Shown: positions 1 to 6,689, numbered from the stretch's first letter. The stretch is 8,003 nt of DNA from JAFGKK01 sp049684495 (GCA_049684495.1 JBAVFZ010000023.1:1-8003); one strand, 5' to 3'. Numbers and translations: made by a program. The notes: generated from the letters alone by a model not told the origin.

Positions 1-1010
1 ATGTTCATCAACCCGGCACGCAGGAAGAAAGCCGCCGCCGCTCCGGGAAGAAACGGGACGAATCCCATCAAAAGAAGGAAGACCAATGAGCCCGTTTGGG
101 TGACAATCACCGCCCGGATTTTCGATCCCAACCGCTTTGAAATCCGCGGTGACAGCAGTGTCGCCAGTCCGGTGAAAACCGCAGAGACGGAAAATAGTAC
201 GCCAAGCAAGGAATCCGAAACCGAGAAGCGCTGCCGGAAGAATAAATTCATATATGGGATCAGCAGCGCGGCTCCGAAACCGATCAGGAGATTGGGGAGG
301 GCCATCAGGAAAACCCGTTTCTTTTCCCCGGAATTCCAGGACAGGATCGACCCCCGCTCCGCCGCCGGCGCCGGCTCCGGCGGGAGGGTTTTCAACAGCA
401 TCAGGGGAATCAAGGCCAGCAACCCCCACATCAGGCCGATACACAGAACGACCCGATACGACTCCGCGCTGCCCGGGGTGATGTTCCAAGATGCCTTCAG
501 CAAGGCCGGCAACTGGCCGGCGATGAGGTTGCCCCCCGCCCCGGCCAGTATCTGCAATGCGACGTTCGACGAAAACACGTTTGGCCGCTCCACCGCTCCG
601 GTGTGTTTCATCAGGAACGGATTGACGCTGAGGTAAAACAGGATGCTTCCCACGCCCTGCACCGCCATCGCCGCAAGCAGGATGGGCGGGGATGGGGCGA
701 ACAGGACCGCGCCGTAGGCGGAATAGGCGACCGCAATTCCCAACATCATGCTCATCCGATACCCGATGCGATCGGCCAAATGCCCCAATGGGATTCCCAG
801 CACCAGGGCGGTTATGGCCGGCACGGAATTGACCAGCCCGAGGAAACCGAGATCGTATCCCCGGGCGAGGATGTAAAAGTTGAAGAACAGCATGACGAAC
901 GCGACCGCCATGCCGTCGAGGAAGACGGCAAGTATTAATAAACGGGCGTTGCGTTGAATGGAGGTGAACGGTGTGAGAAAACGTCCGCCGGAAGAGGGGT
1001 CGCGGTTCAT
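1..1010 (-). CDS. MFS transporter, 3' part missing at window edge
   Basis: Major facilitator superfamily permease in the cytoplasmic membrane; the substrate cannot be told from sequence. The minus-strand frame is open from ATG 1010-1008 to the edge, giving 336 complete codons with no stop, against about 400 for the family, so roughly the last two or three helices are absent. The product is very hydrophobic. It has a first helix at about residues 22-44 and an MFS motif A loop GHLADRIGYR at 76-85 between helices 2 and 3. A hydrophilic central linker rich in Pro and Ala lies near 196-220, and a second helix bundle starts near 236 with IPYMNLFF. The visible end, RAGLMN, resembles a conserved stretch of helix 10 in this superfamily. 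The ATG lies one base after the stop of the HAD gene and has no Shine-Dalgarno sequence, so translation is probably coupled. A sugar or drug efflux role is equally possible. Confidence 0.88.
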   Translation of the reverse strand, partial: MNRDPSSGGRFLTPFTSIQRNARLLILAVFLDGMAVAFVMLFFNFYILARGYDLGFLGLVNSVPAITALVLGIPLGHLADRIGYRMSMMLGIAVAYSAYGAVLFAPSPPILLAAMAVQGVGSILFYLSVNPFLMKHTGAVERPNVFSSNVALQILAGAGGNLIAGQLPALLKASWNITPGSAESYRVVLCIGLMWGLLALIPLMLLKTLPPEPAPAAERGSILSWNSGEKKRVFLMALPNLLIGFGAALLIPYMNLFFRQRFSVSDSLLGVLFSVSAVFTGLATLLSPRISKRLGSKIRAVIVTQTGSLVFLLLMGFVPFLPGAAAAFFLRAGLMN

Positions 1011-1011
1011 T

Positions 1012-1626
1012 TCACAGCGGGCGGGTATGCATGAATATCTTTCGAATCTGTTCGATCGCCGGATGGGATCCTTCGAACAACACCCCCTGCATGCCGACGC
1101 GGTTGGCGCCGTCGACATTTTCCTGGAAATCGTCGAAAAACATCGCCTCGTCGGGGGATACTCCGAGCCGCGAAAGCGCCAATTGGTAGATCTTCCCGTC
1201 CGGTTTGCGGCATTTCTCCACGCCGGAAAAAACGATCGCATCAAAGGTGGCGGGGTTGATCCACTTCGCCATGGCCGCCTGCGCGCCCAGCCAGCCGTTG
1301 CTGATCACCCCGGTCCGGATCCGGGTGCGGAGTTTGCGGATGAACACCAGCAGGTTTTCATCCCATTGGTCCCCGGCGAAAAAATCCTCGCGCAATTCCA
1401 TCAGTTCCCGGGGAGCGAGGTTCAGGGACCGGCCGACTTCCCTCCAGACATCGCCCTCCACGGCTTCACCGACGGTGGATTGCTGCGCAACCGGATTATC
1501 AAAAACGAGTTTGACCAATTGGCCGGGCTGCAATCCAAGCCGCCGTTCCCATTCCCTCCTCGGTTCAGGGTGCTCCGTCCGCAGGATTACGCCGCCGATA
1601 TCAAAATAAACCGCGCGAATGGCCAT
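1012..1626 (-). CDS. HAD-superfamily hydrolase (YihX-like, subfamily IA)
   Basis: Predicted cytosolic phosphatase of the haloacid dehalogenase superfamily, 204 residues; the substrate is unknown but probably a small phosphorylated metabolite. Motif I is VYFDIGGVIL with nucleophile Asp9. Motif II is GVISNGW with Ser109, motif III is Lys141 in RKPDGKIY, and motif IV is FFDDFQENVDGA with Asp165 and Asp166. A helical cap region lies between motifs I and II. The residue two after the nucleophile is Gly11, where many HAD phosphatases have the general acid/base Asp; YihX-type members share this, from memory. The ATG at 1626 is chosen because motif I follows at once. Upstream extension to a TTG at 1716 adds 30 Arg/Pro-rich residues unlike a domain. 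AGGTG lies only 3 bases before the ATG, and a GTG two codons earlier is an alternative start. A weak -10-like TACAAT sits at 1709-1704. It is the first gene of a pair with the MFS transporter. Confidence 0.88.
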   Translation of the reverse strand: MAIRAVYFDIGGVILRTEHPEPRREWERRLGLQPGQLVKLVFDNPVAQQSTVGEAVEGDVWREVGRSLNLAPRELMELREDFFAGDQWDENLLVFIRKLRTRIRTGVISNGWLGAQAAMAKWINPATFDAIVFSGVEKCRKPDGKIYQLALSRLGVSPDEAMFFDDFQENVDGANRVGMQGVLFEGSHPAIEQIRKIFMHTRPL

Positions 1627-1761
1627 GGGCACCTGATTTTGTATCGCTCCCGACGCTCGGTTCGGGCCGACACGCATTCGGCACACCGGGCGGGGTTCCG
1701 GTAATTGTACCCGCAATTCAGCCCCGGGAACCCGAAGCCACCGGCCAACAAACTCCTGCTA

Positions 1762-1783
1762 CTCGACCGGACATCCGGCCGAG
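1762..1783. promoter_or_regulatory. Imperfect 22-bp dyad between divergent genes
   Basis: The arms 1762-1771 (CTCGACCGGA) and 1774-1783 (TCCGGCCGAG) are reverse complements except for one position and are separated by two bases. The centre is too tight for a normal RNA hairpin loop. A binding site for a dimeric regulator of one or both divergent genes is therefore the more natural reading. The GC-rich background makes chance palindromes possible. Confidence 0.35.
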
Positions 1784-1852
1784 CGGGAAAATCTCAGCAT
1801 CCCTTTTCGGATCCGCTGGTCTATATCGATACCGATTTGCCCTCTTCGGCAT

Positions 1853-1858
1853 TATACT
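1853..1858 (+). promoter_or_regulatory. Possible -10 element upstream of mgtC
   Basis: TATACT stands in a locally AT-rich patch of an otherwise GC-rich region and would start transcription near 1865, giving a leader of about 115 bases before the mgtC ATG. No good -35 hexamer lies at the right distance (TTGCCC at 1837 is too close), so this is a weak call. Confidence 0.3.
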
Positions 1859-1879
1859 TTTATGTGTTGGAGACGCGGA

Positions 1880-1902
1880 GGTGATGGACCGCAACCGTCA
1901 CC
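1880..1902 (+). promoter_or_regulatory. Hairpin in the putative mgtC leader
   Basis: GGTGATGG (1880-1887) pairs with CCGTCACC (1895-1902) over eight base pairs, including one G-U wobble, around a seven-base loop. It lies between the possible -10 box and the mgtC ribosome binding site, so it would be in the transcript's 5' leader. It does not match what I know of the M-box magnesium riboswitch. A regulatory role is inference from position only. Confidence 0.3.
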
Positions 1903-1978
1903 GTTGGAAAGCCCAACCATGCTCCGCGGCCCGCATGGGTGCCGGAACCGGATCGCGCCCGCAGGAGACGACCAACCC

Positions 1979-2614
1979 ATGGAGCTTTTCCCAGAAGATC
2001 TGCTAAAAATAATCCTGGCGATCCTCGCCGGCGGCGCGATCGGATTGGAACGCGAATTCCGCTACAAAGCGGCGGGGTTCCGGACTCTGATTTTCATCTG
2101 CGTCGGATCCGCGCTGTATACGATCTTTTCGATCCGCATCGGACAGGGCAGCGATCCGGGAAGGATCGCCGCGGCGCTCGTGACCGGCGTCGGGTTCCTC
2201 GGAGCCGGAGTAATCCTGCGCCACGGCGGACGGGTGATCGGGCTGACGACCGCCGCGACGATCTGGTTCATCGCCGCGCTTGGGATGGGGTTCGGCGCCG
2301 GCGAATACGCGCTGACGCTCGTGATGACCGTGATCGGGCTGGTGGTGTTGTGGATCTTTCCCGCGATCGAGCACCGGATCGAAGGCATCCGCGAGGAACG
2401 GGAGTACGAGATCGGTTTTCCTTTCCATCCGGAAAAAACGGCCGCCCTGGAAACGCTTTTCCAAGAGCATCATTTGCGGATCATTGAAAGGAAGCAATGC
2501 AAGAGCGGGCCGCATATGACCTGTACGTGGCAGACCGCCGGCCCGCCGGCGGATCATGAACGTCTGTTGCGGGCGCTGCTGCGGGATCCGGATATTGAAA
2601 CCCTCCGATATTGA
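1979..2614 (+). CDS. MgtC/SapB-family membrane protein
   Basis: Inner-membrane protein of the MgtC/SapB family, 211 residues. Family members are linked to growth at low magnesium and, in pathogens, to modulation of the F1Fo ATPase; the role here is not known. The N-terminal half has about five hydrophobic helices (near 7-23, 33-52, 64-82, 87-105 and 109-128). It carries the family signatures GGAIGLERE (18-26), AAGFRT (31-36), GVGFLGAGVIL (70-80) and GLTTAATIW (88-96). Residues 135-211 form a soluble tail of the size of the ACT-like C-terminal domain in longer members. The ATG at 1979 has AGGAG at 1963-1967, 11 bases upstream, and the signature region begins just after it. The in-frame extension back to 1862 is rich in Arg, Pro and Gly and was rejected. 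The gene is monocistronic, divergent from the HAD gene and convergent with the GNAT gene. Confidence 0.92.
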   Translation: MELFPEDLLKIILAILAGGAIGLEREFRYKAAGFRTLIFICVGSALYTIFSIRIGQGSDPGRIAAALVTGVGFLGAGVILRHGGRVIGLTTAATIWFIAALGMGFGAGEYALTLVMTVIGLVVLWIFPAIEHRIEGIREEREYEIGFPFHPEKTAALETLFQEHHLRIIERKQCKSGPHMTCTWQTAGPPADHERLLRALLRDPDIETLRY

Positions 2615-2740
2615 TCCACGGCGCGGAACGCACTGTGCCGAATCGGCCCGAAGATTATTCACTCGCAGCCGGACGCGGTTCTAATCCAATGAGGAAAAAT
2701 GGTCGGGCCCATTGAATAGTGGCGCAGTCCCAAACGGCGA
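2615..2740. other. Convergent intergenic gap, mgtC / GNAT
   Basis: This gap separates the mgtC stop from the GNAT stop. A small stem, ACGGCG (2734-2739) with CGCCGT (2747-2752) around a seven-base loop, overlaps the end of the acetyltransferase gene. It could help terminate one of the transcripts, but no T-run follows on either strand within a few bases except TTTTT at 2758-2762 on the plus strand. No other structure stands out. Confidence 0.35.
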
Positions 2741-3190
2741 TTAACCCGCCGTCCGGATTTTTTCCATGACCAGGCCGGCTTGTCCATCCCGGTAATAATT
2801 CAATACCCGTGAAAAAAAAGTATACCCGAACCGTTCGTACATCCGGATGGCCGGCGGATTATCCGCGCGGACGGTCAGGCGGATGCAATCCCCCGGAAGC
2901 AGCGATTCACACCGTGAAAGCAAAGCCGACCCGACGCCCTGCCGGCGAAATTCCTGATCGACCCCGATGCTGGCGATCATCGATATCCCGTCGCTCCACG
3001 CCGGTTCGGCGATCGCCAAACCGATGAGCCGGCCGCCGGCCAAAGCTTTCAGGCGCACGCCGCCCGGCCAGACCAGCGCGCTCATGACATCCAGAAGCGG
3101 CCAGGCGTCCACGCCGAAGCAAACGCGTTCCAACCGCAGGACCGGACGCAGATCCCGGAGCGATGCCGGCGCGACGGTCAAGCCTTCCAT
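2741..3190 (-). CDS. GNAT-family N-acetyltransferase (RimI-like)
   Basis: Predicted cytosolic acetyl-CoA-dependent N-acetyltransferase, 149 residues, the same size as RimI, which acetylates the N-terminus of ribosomal protein S18. The acetyl-CoA pyrophosphate loop is visible as RRQGVGSALL (82-91), preceded by the expected strand ISMIASIGVDQEF. The C-terminal part has NPPAIRMYERFGY (111-123), in which the Asn and Tyr correspond to conserved GNAT positions of RimI-like enzymes. The N-terminal VAPASLRDLRPVLRLERVCF is the usual helix 1-2 region. The ATG at 3190 has only a weak purine stretch upstream. The gene follows the slipin gene on the same strand, but a 13-bp hairpin lies between them, so it is probably a separate unit. 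Many GNATs with other substrates look like this, so RimI itself is not claimed. Confidence 0.85.
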   Translation of the reverse strand: MEGLTVAPASLRDLRPVLRLERVCFGVDAWPLLDVMSALVWPGGVRLKALAGGRLIGLAIAEPAWSDGISMIASIGVDQEFRRQGVGSALLSRCESLLPGDCIRLTVRADNPPAIRMYERFGYTFFSRVLNYYRDGQAGLVMEKIRTAG

Positions 3191-3247
3191 AGCCGTCCCG
3201 CCACCGACCGATTGTCCTGCATGGCATTCCTCGGGCCTTGTACGAAT

Positions 3248-3282
3248 CCGGGAACGGCCGCCAGCGTATCGGCCGTTCCCGG
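3248..3282 (-). terminator. Perfect 13-bp hairpin after slipin gene
   Basis: The arms 3248-3260 (CCGGGAACGGCCG) and 3270-3282 are exact reverse complements with a nine-base loop. The hairpin starts 40 bases beyond the slipin stop codon. On the minus strand it is followed by ATTCG rather than a T-run; on the plus strand TTTATA follows. Most likely it is a transcription terminator or RNA 3' end stabiliser for the nfeD-S9-slipin operon. It also lies upstream of the acetyltransferase gene, so an attenuator role is possible. Confidence 0.6.
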
Positions 3283-3322
3283 TTTATAGCATGGGTGCCG
3301 CAAAGCGTCCCCGGTCCGCGGT

Positions 3323-4195
3323 TTACTTTTTGTTGCCGAGGACGTTTTCGATCATGGAGGTGAATTCCAGCGGGAAGATGAATTTCGTCGACGCGCCCGA
3401 CCCGAGCGCCTTGAGCGTATCGAAGTACTGCAGGGTCATCGTCTTCTGGTCGATTCCCTGGGCGGCGTGGAAGATGGTCTGCAGGGCCTGCGCGAAACCT
3501 TCCGCGCGCAGGATGTTCGCCTGCCGCTCGCCTTCCGCGGTGAGGATGGCGGATCTCTTCGAGCCTTCGGCCACGTTGATCGCGGCGTCGCGATTGCCTT
3601 CCGACTCGATCACCGTCGCGCGGCGGACGCGTTCGGCGGCCATCTGCCGGTTCATCGCATCCTGGACTTCGCGCGGCGCGATGATCTCGCGGATTTCGAC
3701 GTTGGTCACTTTCACGCCCCAGCGCTCGGTGACTTCGTCCAGCCGGGTGCGCAGCACCTGGTTGATGTGTTCGCGCTGGGAAAGCACGTCGTCGAGCGGG
3801 ATGCCGCCGATGACCGACCGCAGGGTGGTGGTTGCCATGCCCTGGGCGGCCTGCTCGAAGGAACCGACCTGGATCACGCTCGAGGTGGCGTCCAGGATTT
3901 TATAGAACCAGAGGAAGTCGATGTTGATCGGGGCGTTGTCTTTGGTGATGCAGACCTGGTGCCCGATCTCCCGGACCTGCTCCCGCAAATCCACCTTGCG
4001 CGGTTCATCCACGAACGGGATCAACAGCACAAGGCCGGGCCCCTTGGCGCCGATGCTGCGGCCCAGGCGGAAGACGACCAGGCGTTCGTATTCGCGGACC
4101 ACGCGGAACACGTTTCCGATCAGCACCAGCAGCGCGACAACGGCGACCGCGCCAATGCACAATCCGGCGATAACAACCGATGAAGTGGAATCCAT
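3323..4195 (-). CDS. Slipin / stomatin-like SPFH-domain protein
   Basis: Membrane-anchored scaffold protein of the stomatin/prohibitin/flotillin (SPFH) superfamily, slipin branch, 290 residues. Such proteins form large membrane-bound oligomers and commonly partner NfeD. One N-terminal hydrophobic segment (about 7-28) is followed by the SPFH domain, with REYERLVVFRLGR (34-46), KGPGLVLLIPFVDE (51-64), the strand VDLREQV (68-74) and NVEIREIIAPREVQDAMNRQ (165-184). A charged, Ala-rich coiled-coil segment (about 180-240) has AEGERQANILRAEG, typical of the family. It ends in a short hydrophobic tail (about 252-290). Length and layout are complete. The ATG at 4195 has AGGAGG at 4206-4201 with a five-base spacer, the expected strong signal. 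It lies 26 bases after the S9 peptidase stop and is the last gene of the operon that begins with nfeD. A hairpin follows. Confidence 0.95.
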   Translation of the reverse strand: MDSTSSVVIAGLCIGAVAVVALLVLIGNVFRVVREYERLVVFRLGRSIGAKGPGLVLLIPFVDEPRKVDLREQVREIGHQVCITKDNAPINIDFLWFYKILDATSSVIQVGSFEQAAQGMATTTLRSVIGGIPLDDVLSQREHINQVLRTRLDEVTERWGVKVTNVEIREIIAPREVQDAMNRQMAAERVRRATVIESEGNRDAAINVAEGSKRSAILTAEGERQANILRAEGFAQALQTIFHAAQGIDQKTMTLQYFDTLKALGSGASTKFIFPLEFTSMIENVLGNKK

Positions 4196-4221
4196 AGAAG
4201 CCTCCTGGAATGGAATTACGA

Positions 4222-6093
4222 TCAGGCGAAAAGAACGAAGCGGCGCAGAAACGCTTCCACCTCAGTATAATACGAGACGATCGTTTCGGGTTTTCTCCAG
4301 CCATGGCCCTCGCCGGGAAACAACCGGTACAGGTGCGGCACGCCGCTGCGCGCAAGCGCGGCGGCGATCTCCCCGGACTGGCTTGGCGGGACGACGGTAT
4401 CCTCCTCTCCCTGAAATACGGCCAGCGGATCGCGAATCTTTTCCGCGTGGAACGCCGGCGACCAGGCTTGGAATTTCTCCCGGTCATCCGGAAGCCTGCC
4501 CACCATCGTATCCAGATAATGCTTTTCGAATTTCTGCGTGGCGTCGCCCAGCGTGAACAGATTCGTGACGCCGTACAGGCAGATCCCCGCGCGAAAAACA
4601 CCCGGATGACGGATCAGCGCGTTCAAGATGGTGTACCCGCCCGCGCTCCCGCCTTTGATCACCAGCCGCGACGGATCCGCGAGGCCGCGTTCGACAAGCG
4701 CCTTGGCGCCGGAAACCGTATCCGCCACATCCAAGTCACCCCACCGACCGCGCAGCGCATTGCGGTAGGAGCGGCCGAATCCGGCGCTCCCGCGGTAGAT
4801 CACCGCCAGGCAGGCGTATCCGCGGCTGGTGAAGAACAAAGTGTCGGACGAATAGGCGGCCGGAAGGAGCGACGTCGGCCCGCCGTGTACCAGAATGACC
4901 GCGGGCGGCAACCCCTTCGCGGAATATCTCGGATTGTGCGCGGGGAAAAACAACCCATGCACCTCCGTGCCGTCTTCGGAATTCCAGGAGAGCGGTTCGG
5001 GCAATGAATGTTCCTCTTCCGCCAGCCGTTCGGGGGAGGAGCGGGCCTGAACCGAGAACCGCTTTTCCTGCTGTACGACAATGCGTTTTGGAATCGCACA
5101 GGAAGAAGCCAAATACGCCAGCGAGGAAGCCGATGGGGAAACGGAAATCTGAGCGAGGTCGGTATATGGACCGGAAGGCAGCTGGGTGATCCTTTCCGTT
5201 TCCAGGTCAATCGCATGGATGGAGCTGAAGCCTTTATCCTTTTTAAGGAAGAATATTTTTTTATCGTCCCCCGACCAGCCGAAAACCCGCAGTCCCTGGG
5301 TCCAGGCCGGTTCCGCGAGCGTGGTATCCGAAACCAGAACGCGCTTCTTCCCGCTCTCCAAGTCCAGTACGGCAAGCGCATCCCACTCCCCGCGTTCCTC
5401 GACGTACGCCAATTGCAGTCCGTCGGGGGAGAAGGCCGGTTGAAACACGGGAATATCCGCCGCGCCGGCTAAAACGGTTACTTCTTCCAGTACGGGTGGG
5501 TCCTTGGATATTTTTGCGCAGCGAAGGACCGTGCCGTCCCACGGCATATTCGGGAAATTCCAATCCACCCAGGCCATCCGGTCGCCGCGCGGACTCCATA
5601 CCGGCTGCATGTAGAAATCCGCCCCCTCCGCCAGCTTGCGGGGGTATTGGCGTCCGTCCGAATCCACCAGCGCGAGGGAATCTTCCCCCTCGTAGGAATG
5701 CACGTAGAGCACCCACCGGCCGTCGGGTGAAAGCTCCGGCGCGGCCGAAGCGCCGAACCCGGGGGTGACCGGCCGCGCGGAGCCGCCGGCGTATTCCACG
5801 CGGTACAACCTGCCGTCTTTTTCGGCGAATACCGCGAATCCTTTTCCCGGGGAAAACAGACCACCGCCGTACCCCACCCCGCCGCGGACGTTATGGGTTT
5901 CCGTTAAATCACGCGGAAGGTCGCCGCCCTCGCGGATGACCAGAACGCCTTTCCCGGCCCGGCCCTCCACCCACAACAAGGCGCTGCCGTCGGGATTCCA
6001 CCGGACATCCTCCAGCGGGATATTCAGGCTGAGGGATTGCGGCGTGACGGGGCTGACCCATGTTCCGAACGGGGCGGATTGTTTTTCCGACAA
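4222..6093 (-). CDS. S9 (prolyl oligopeptidase) family serine peptidase
   Basis: Predicted serine peptidase of the S9 family (dipeptidyl aminopeptidase / acylaminoacyl-peptidase type), 623 residues, with no signal peptide and so probably cytosolic. Residues 1 to about 350 form a beta-propeller with PD40-like repeats such as LSPDGRWVLYV (121-131), WSPRGDRMAWV (166-176) and FSPDGLQLAYV (221-231). FPNMPWDGT (180-188) is a hallmark of this subgroup, from memory. The alpha/beta-hydrolase domain has the oxyanion stretch VHGGPT (402-407), YRGSAGFGRSYR (433-444) and the nucleophile elbow GGSAGGY with Ser483. Asp565 lies in QGEEDTVVPP and His597 in GEGHGW, so the triad is complete. The start is TTG at 6093, one base after the nfeD stop, with AAGGAA seven bases upstream inside nfeD. 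No ATG lies nearby, so coupled translation is likely. Relatives near residue 73 usually read VHEYGGG (recalled); here it is VGYGGG. Confidence 0.93.
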   Translation of the reverse strand: MSEKQSAPFGTWVSPVTPQSLSLNIPLEDVRWNPDGSALLWVEGRAGKGVLVIREGGDLPRDLTETHNVRGGVGYGGGLFSPGKGFAVFAEKDGRLYRVEYAGGSARPVTPGFGASAAPELSPDGRWVLYVHSYEGEDSLALVDSDGRQYPRKLAEGADFYMQPVWSPRGDRMAWVDWNFPNMPWDGTVLRCAKISKDPPVLEEVTVLAGAADIPVFQPAFSPDGLQLAYVEERGEWDALAVLDLESGKKRVLVSDTTLAEPAWTQGLRVFGWSGDDKKIFFLKKDKGFSSIHAIDLETERITQLPSGPYTDLAQISVSPSASSLAYLASSCAIPKRIVVQQEKRFSVQARSSPERLAEEEHSLPEPLSWNSEDGTEVHGLFFPAHNPRYSAKGLPPAVILVHGGPTSLLPAAYSSDTLFFTSRGYACLAVIYRGSAGFGRSYRNALRGRWGDLDVADTVSGAKALVERGLADPSRLVIKGGSAGGYTILNALIRHPGVFRAGICLYGVTNLFTLGDATQKFEKHYLDTMVGRLPDDREKFQAWSPAFHAEKIRDPLAVFQGEEDTVVPPSQSGEIAAALARSGVPHLYRLFPGEGHGWRKPETIVSYYTEVEAFLRRFVLFA

Positions 6094-6094
6094 G

Positions 6095-6685
6095 TCAGGA
6101 TTCCTTGACGACCGTGAGGATTAACCGTTCCCGCGAAAGGACCCGGACGCGCGAACCGGCCGGGATGCGGGTATCCGAGCGGGCCGACCACAATTCACTT
6201 GCCACCTGCACCGATCCTTCGAGGAAGATTTCGGTTTGCGCCTCCCCAACCTGGCCGACGATCGACGAAGGATCATTTTGAACCGGCCTTCGATGGGTTA
6301 GCAGCACGTTGCGCACGACCATCCAGAAGAAGGCGGCGGTTCCCAGGCTGGAAATAACCGCCAGCGGCCAGGAGACGATCGCGAATTCACCGCTGCTTCC
6401 GCGGAAAAGGAACACCGATCCGATGGAGAACAGGATCACCGAGATGATCAGGAAAATGCCCTTCAGCGGTTTGGCGATTTCGAGCAAAAACACGACGAAC
6501 GCGGCCACGAGGATGCCGAACGCCCACAGGTTGATATTGAGCCAGACGGCAAACACCGCGGTAACGACGACACAGATGCACGCGGCAAGTTCCAGCAATC
6601 CGGTGCCGGGCGATGAAATGGCTAAAATGGTTGCCCAAATCGATGCGATCAGGAAAAAATAGGCAATATCCTGCGTTTGCAGCAT
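6095..6685 (-). CDS. NfeD-like membrane protein, short form
   Basis: Integral membrane protein of the NfeD family, 196 residues, the usual partner of slipins. It has about five hydrophobic segments (near 8-23, 28-47, 50-70, 73-95 and 105-128). A soluble C-terminal domain of about 60 residues (about 137-196) matches the NfeD OB fold: SSIVGQVGEAQTEIFLEGSV, then SELWSARSDTRIPAGSRVRV and a final LILTVV strand. Only the membrane and OB parts are present. The ClpP-like serine protease domain that opens the long form (about 400 residues or more) is absent, and only 25 residues precede the SSPGTGLLEL stretch. The ATG at 6685 is chosen because AGGAGG sits four bases before it; an in-frame GTG at 6703 would place that signal inside the gene. 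It is the first gene of the operon with the S9 peptidase and slipin. Its promoter must lie in the AT-rich region above it. Confidence 0.9.
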   Translation of the reverse strand: MLQTQDIAYFFLIASIWATILAISSPGTGLLELAACICVVVTAVFAVWLNINLWAFGILVAAFVVFLLEIAKPLKGIFLIISVILFSIGSVFLFRGSSGEFAIVSWPLAVISSLGTAAFFWMVVRNVLLTHRRPVQNDPSSIVGQVGEAQTEIFLEGSVQVASELWSARSDTRIPAGSRVRVLSRERLILTVVKES

Positions 6686-6689
6686 GGAT

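Larger units (their letters stand above)
1627..1978. other. Divergent intergenic region between HAD and mgtC genes
   Basis: These 352 bases hold no convincing gene. The plus-strand frame that is open from 1862 is only an in-frame upstream extension of mgtC with atypical composition. The region contains a near-perfect dyad (1762-1783), a possible -10 box for mgtC (1853-1858), a leader hairpin (1880-1902) and the mgtC ribosome binding site (1963-1967). It must also contain the promoter of the minus-strand HAD-MFS pair, for which only weak candidates are visible. Confidence 0.6.

Noticed and set aside
1..636. Long open plus-strand frame at the left edge
   Set aside because: It is the complement of the MFS transporter. 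Its product is Arg/Pro/Ser-rich without any domain, whereas the minus-strand frame has helices and motif A.
958..1704. Long plus-strand open frame opposite the HAD gene
   Set aside because: The minus strand carries all four HAD motifs. The plus product has no recognisable domain.
1862..1978. Upstream 39-residue extension of MgtC
   Set aside because: No ribosome binding site precedes ATG 1862, the peptide is Arg/Pro/Gly-rich, and AGGAG lies at the right place for ATG 1979.
1880..1978. M-box magnesium riboswitch upstream of mgtC
   Set aside because: The leader is short and I cannot find the conserved M-box core; only a single simple hairpin is present.
2967..3905. 312-residue plus-strand open frame
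   Set aside because: It spans the 3' gap and opposes both GNAT and slipin genes, and its composition is typical of an antisense frame in GC-rich DNA.
3467..4183. 238-residue plus-strand frame opposite slipin
   Set aside because: It is His/Asp-rich antisense of a clear SPFH protein and has no start signal.
4210..5007. 265-residue plus-strand frame opposite the S9 peptidase
   Set aside because: It is antisense to the catalytic domain with its intact triad and has no domain of its own.
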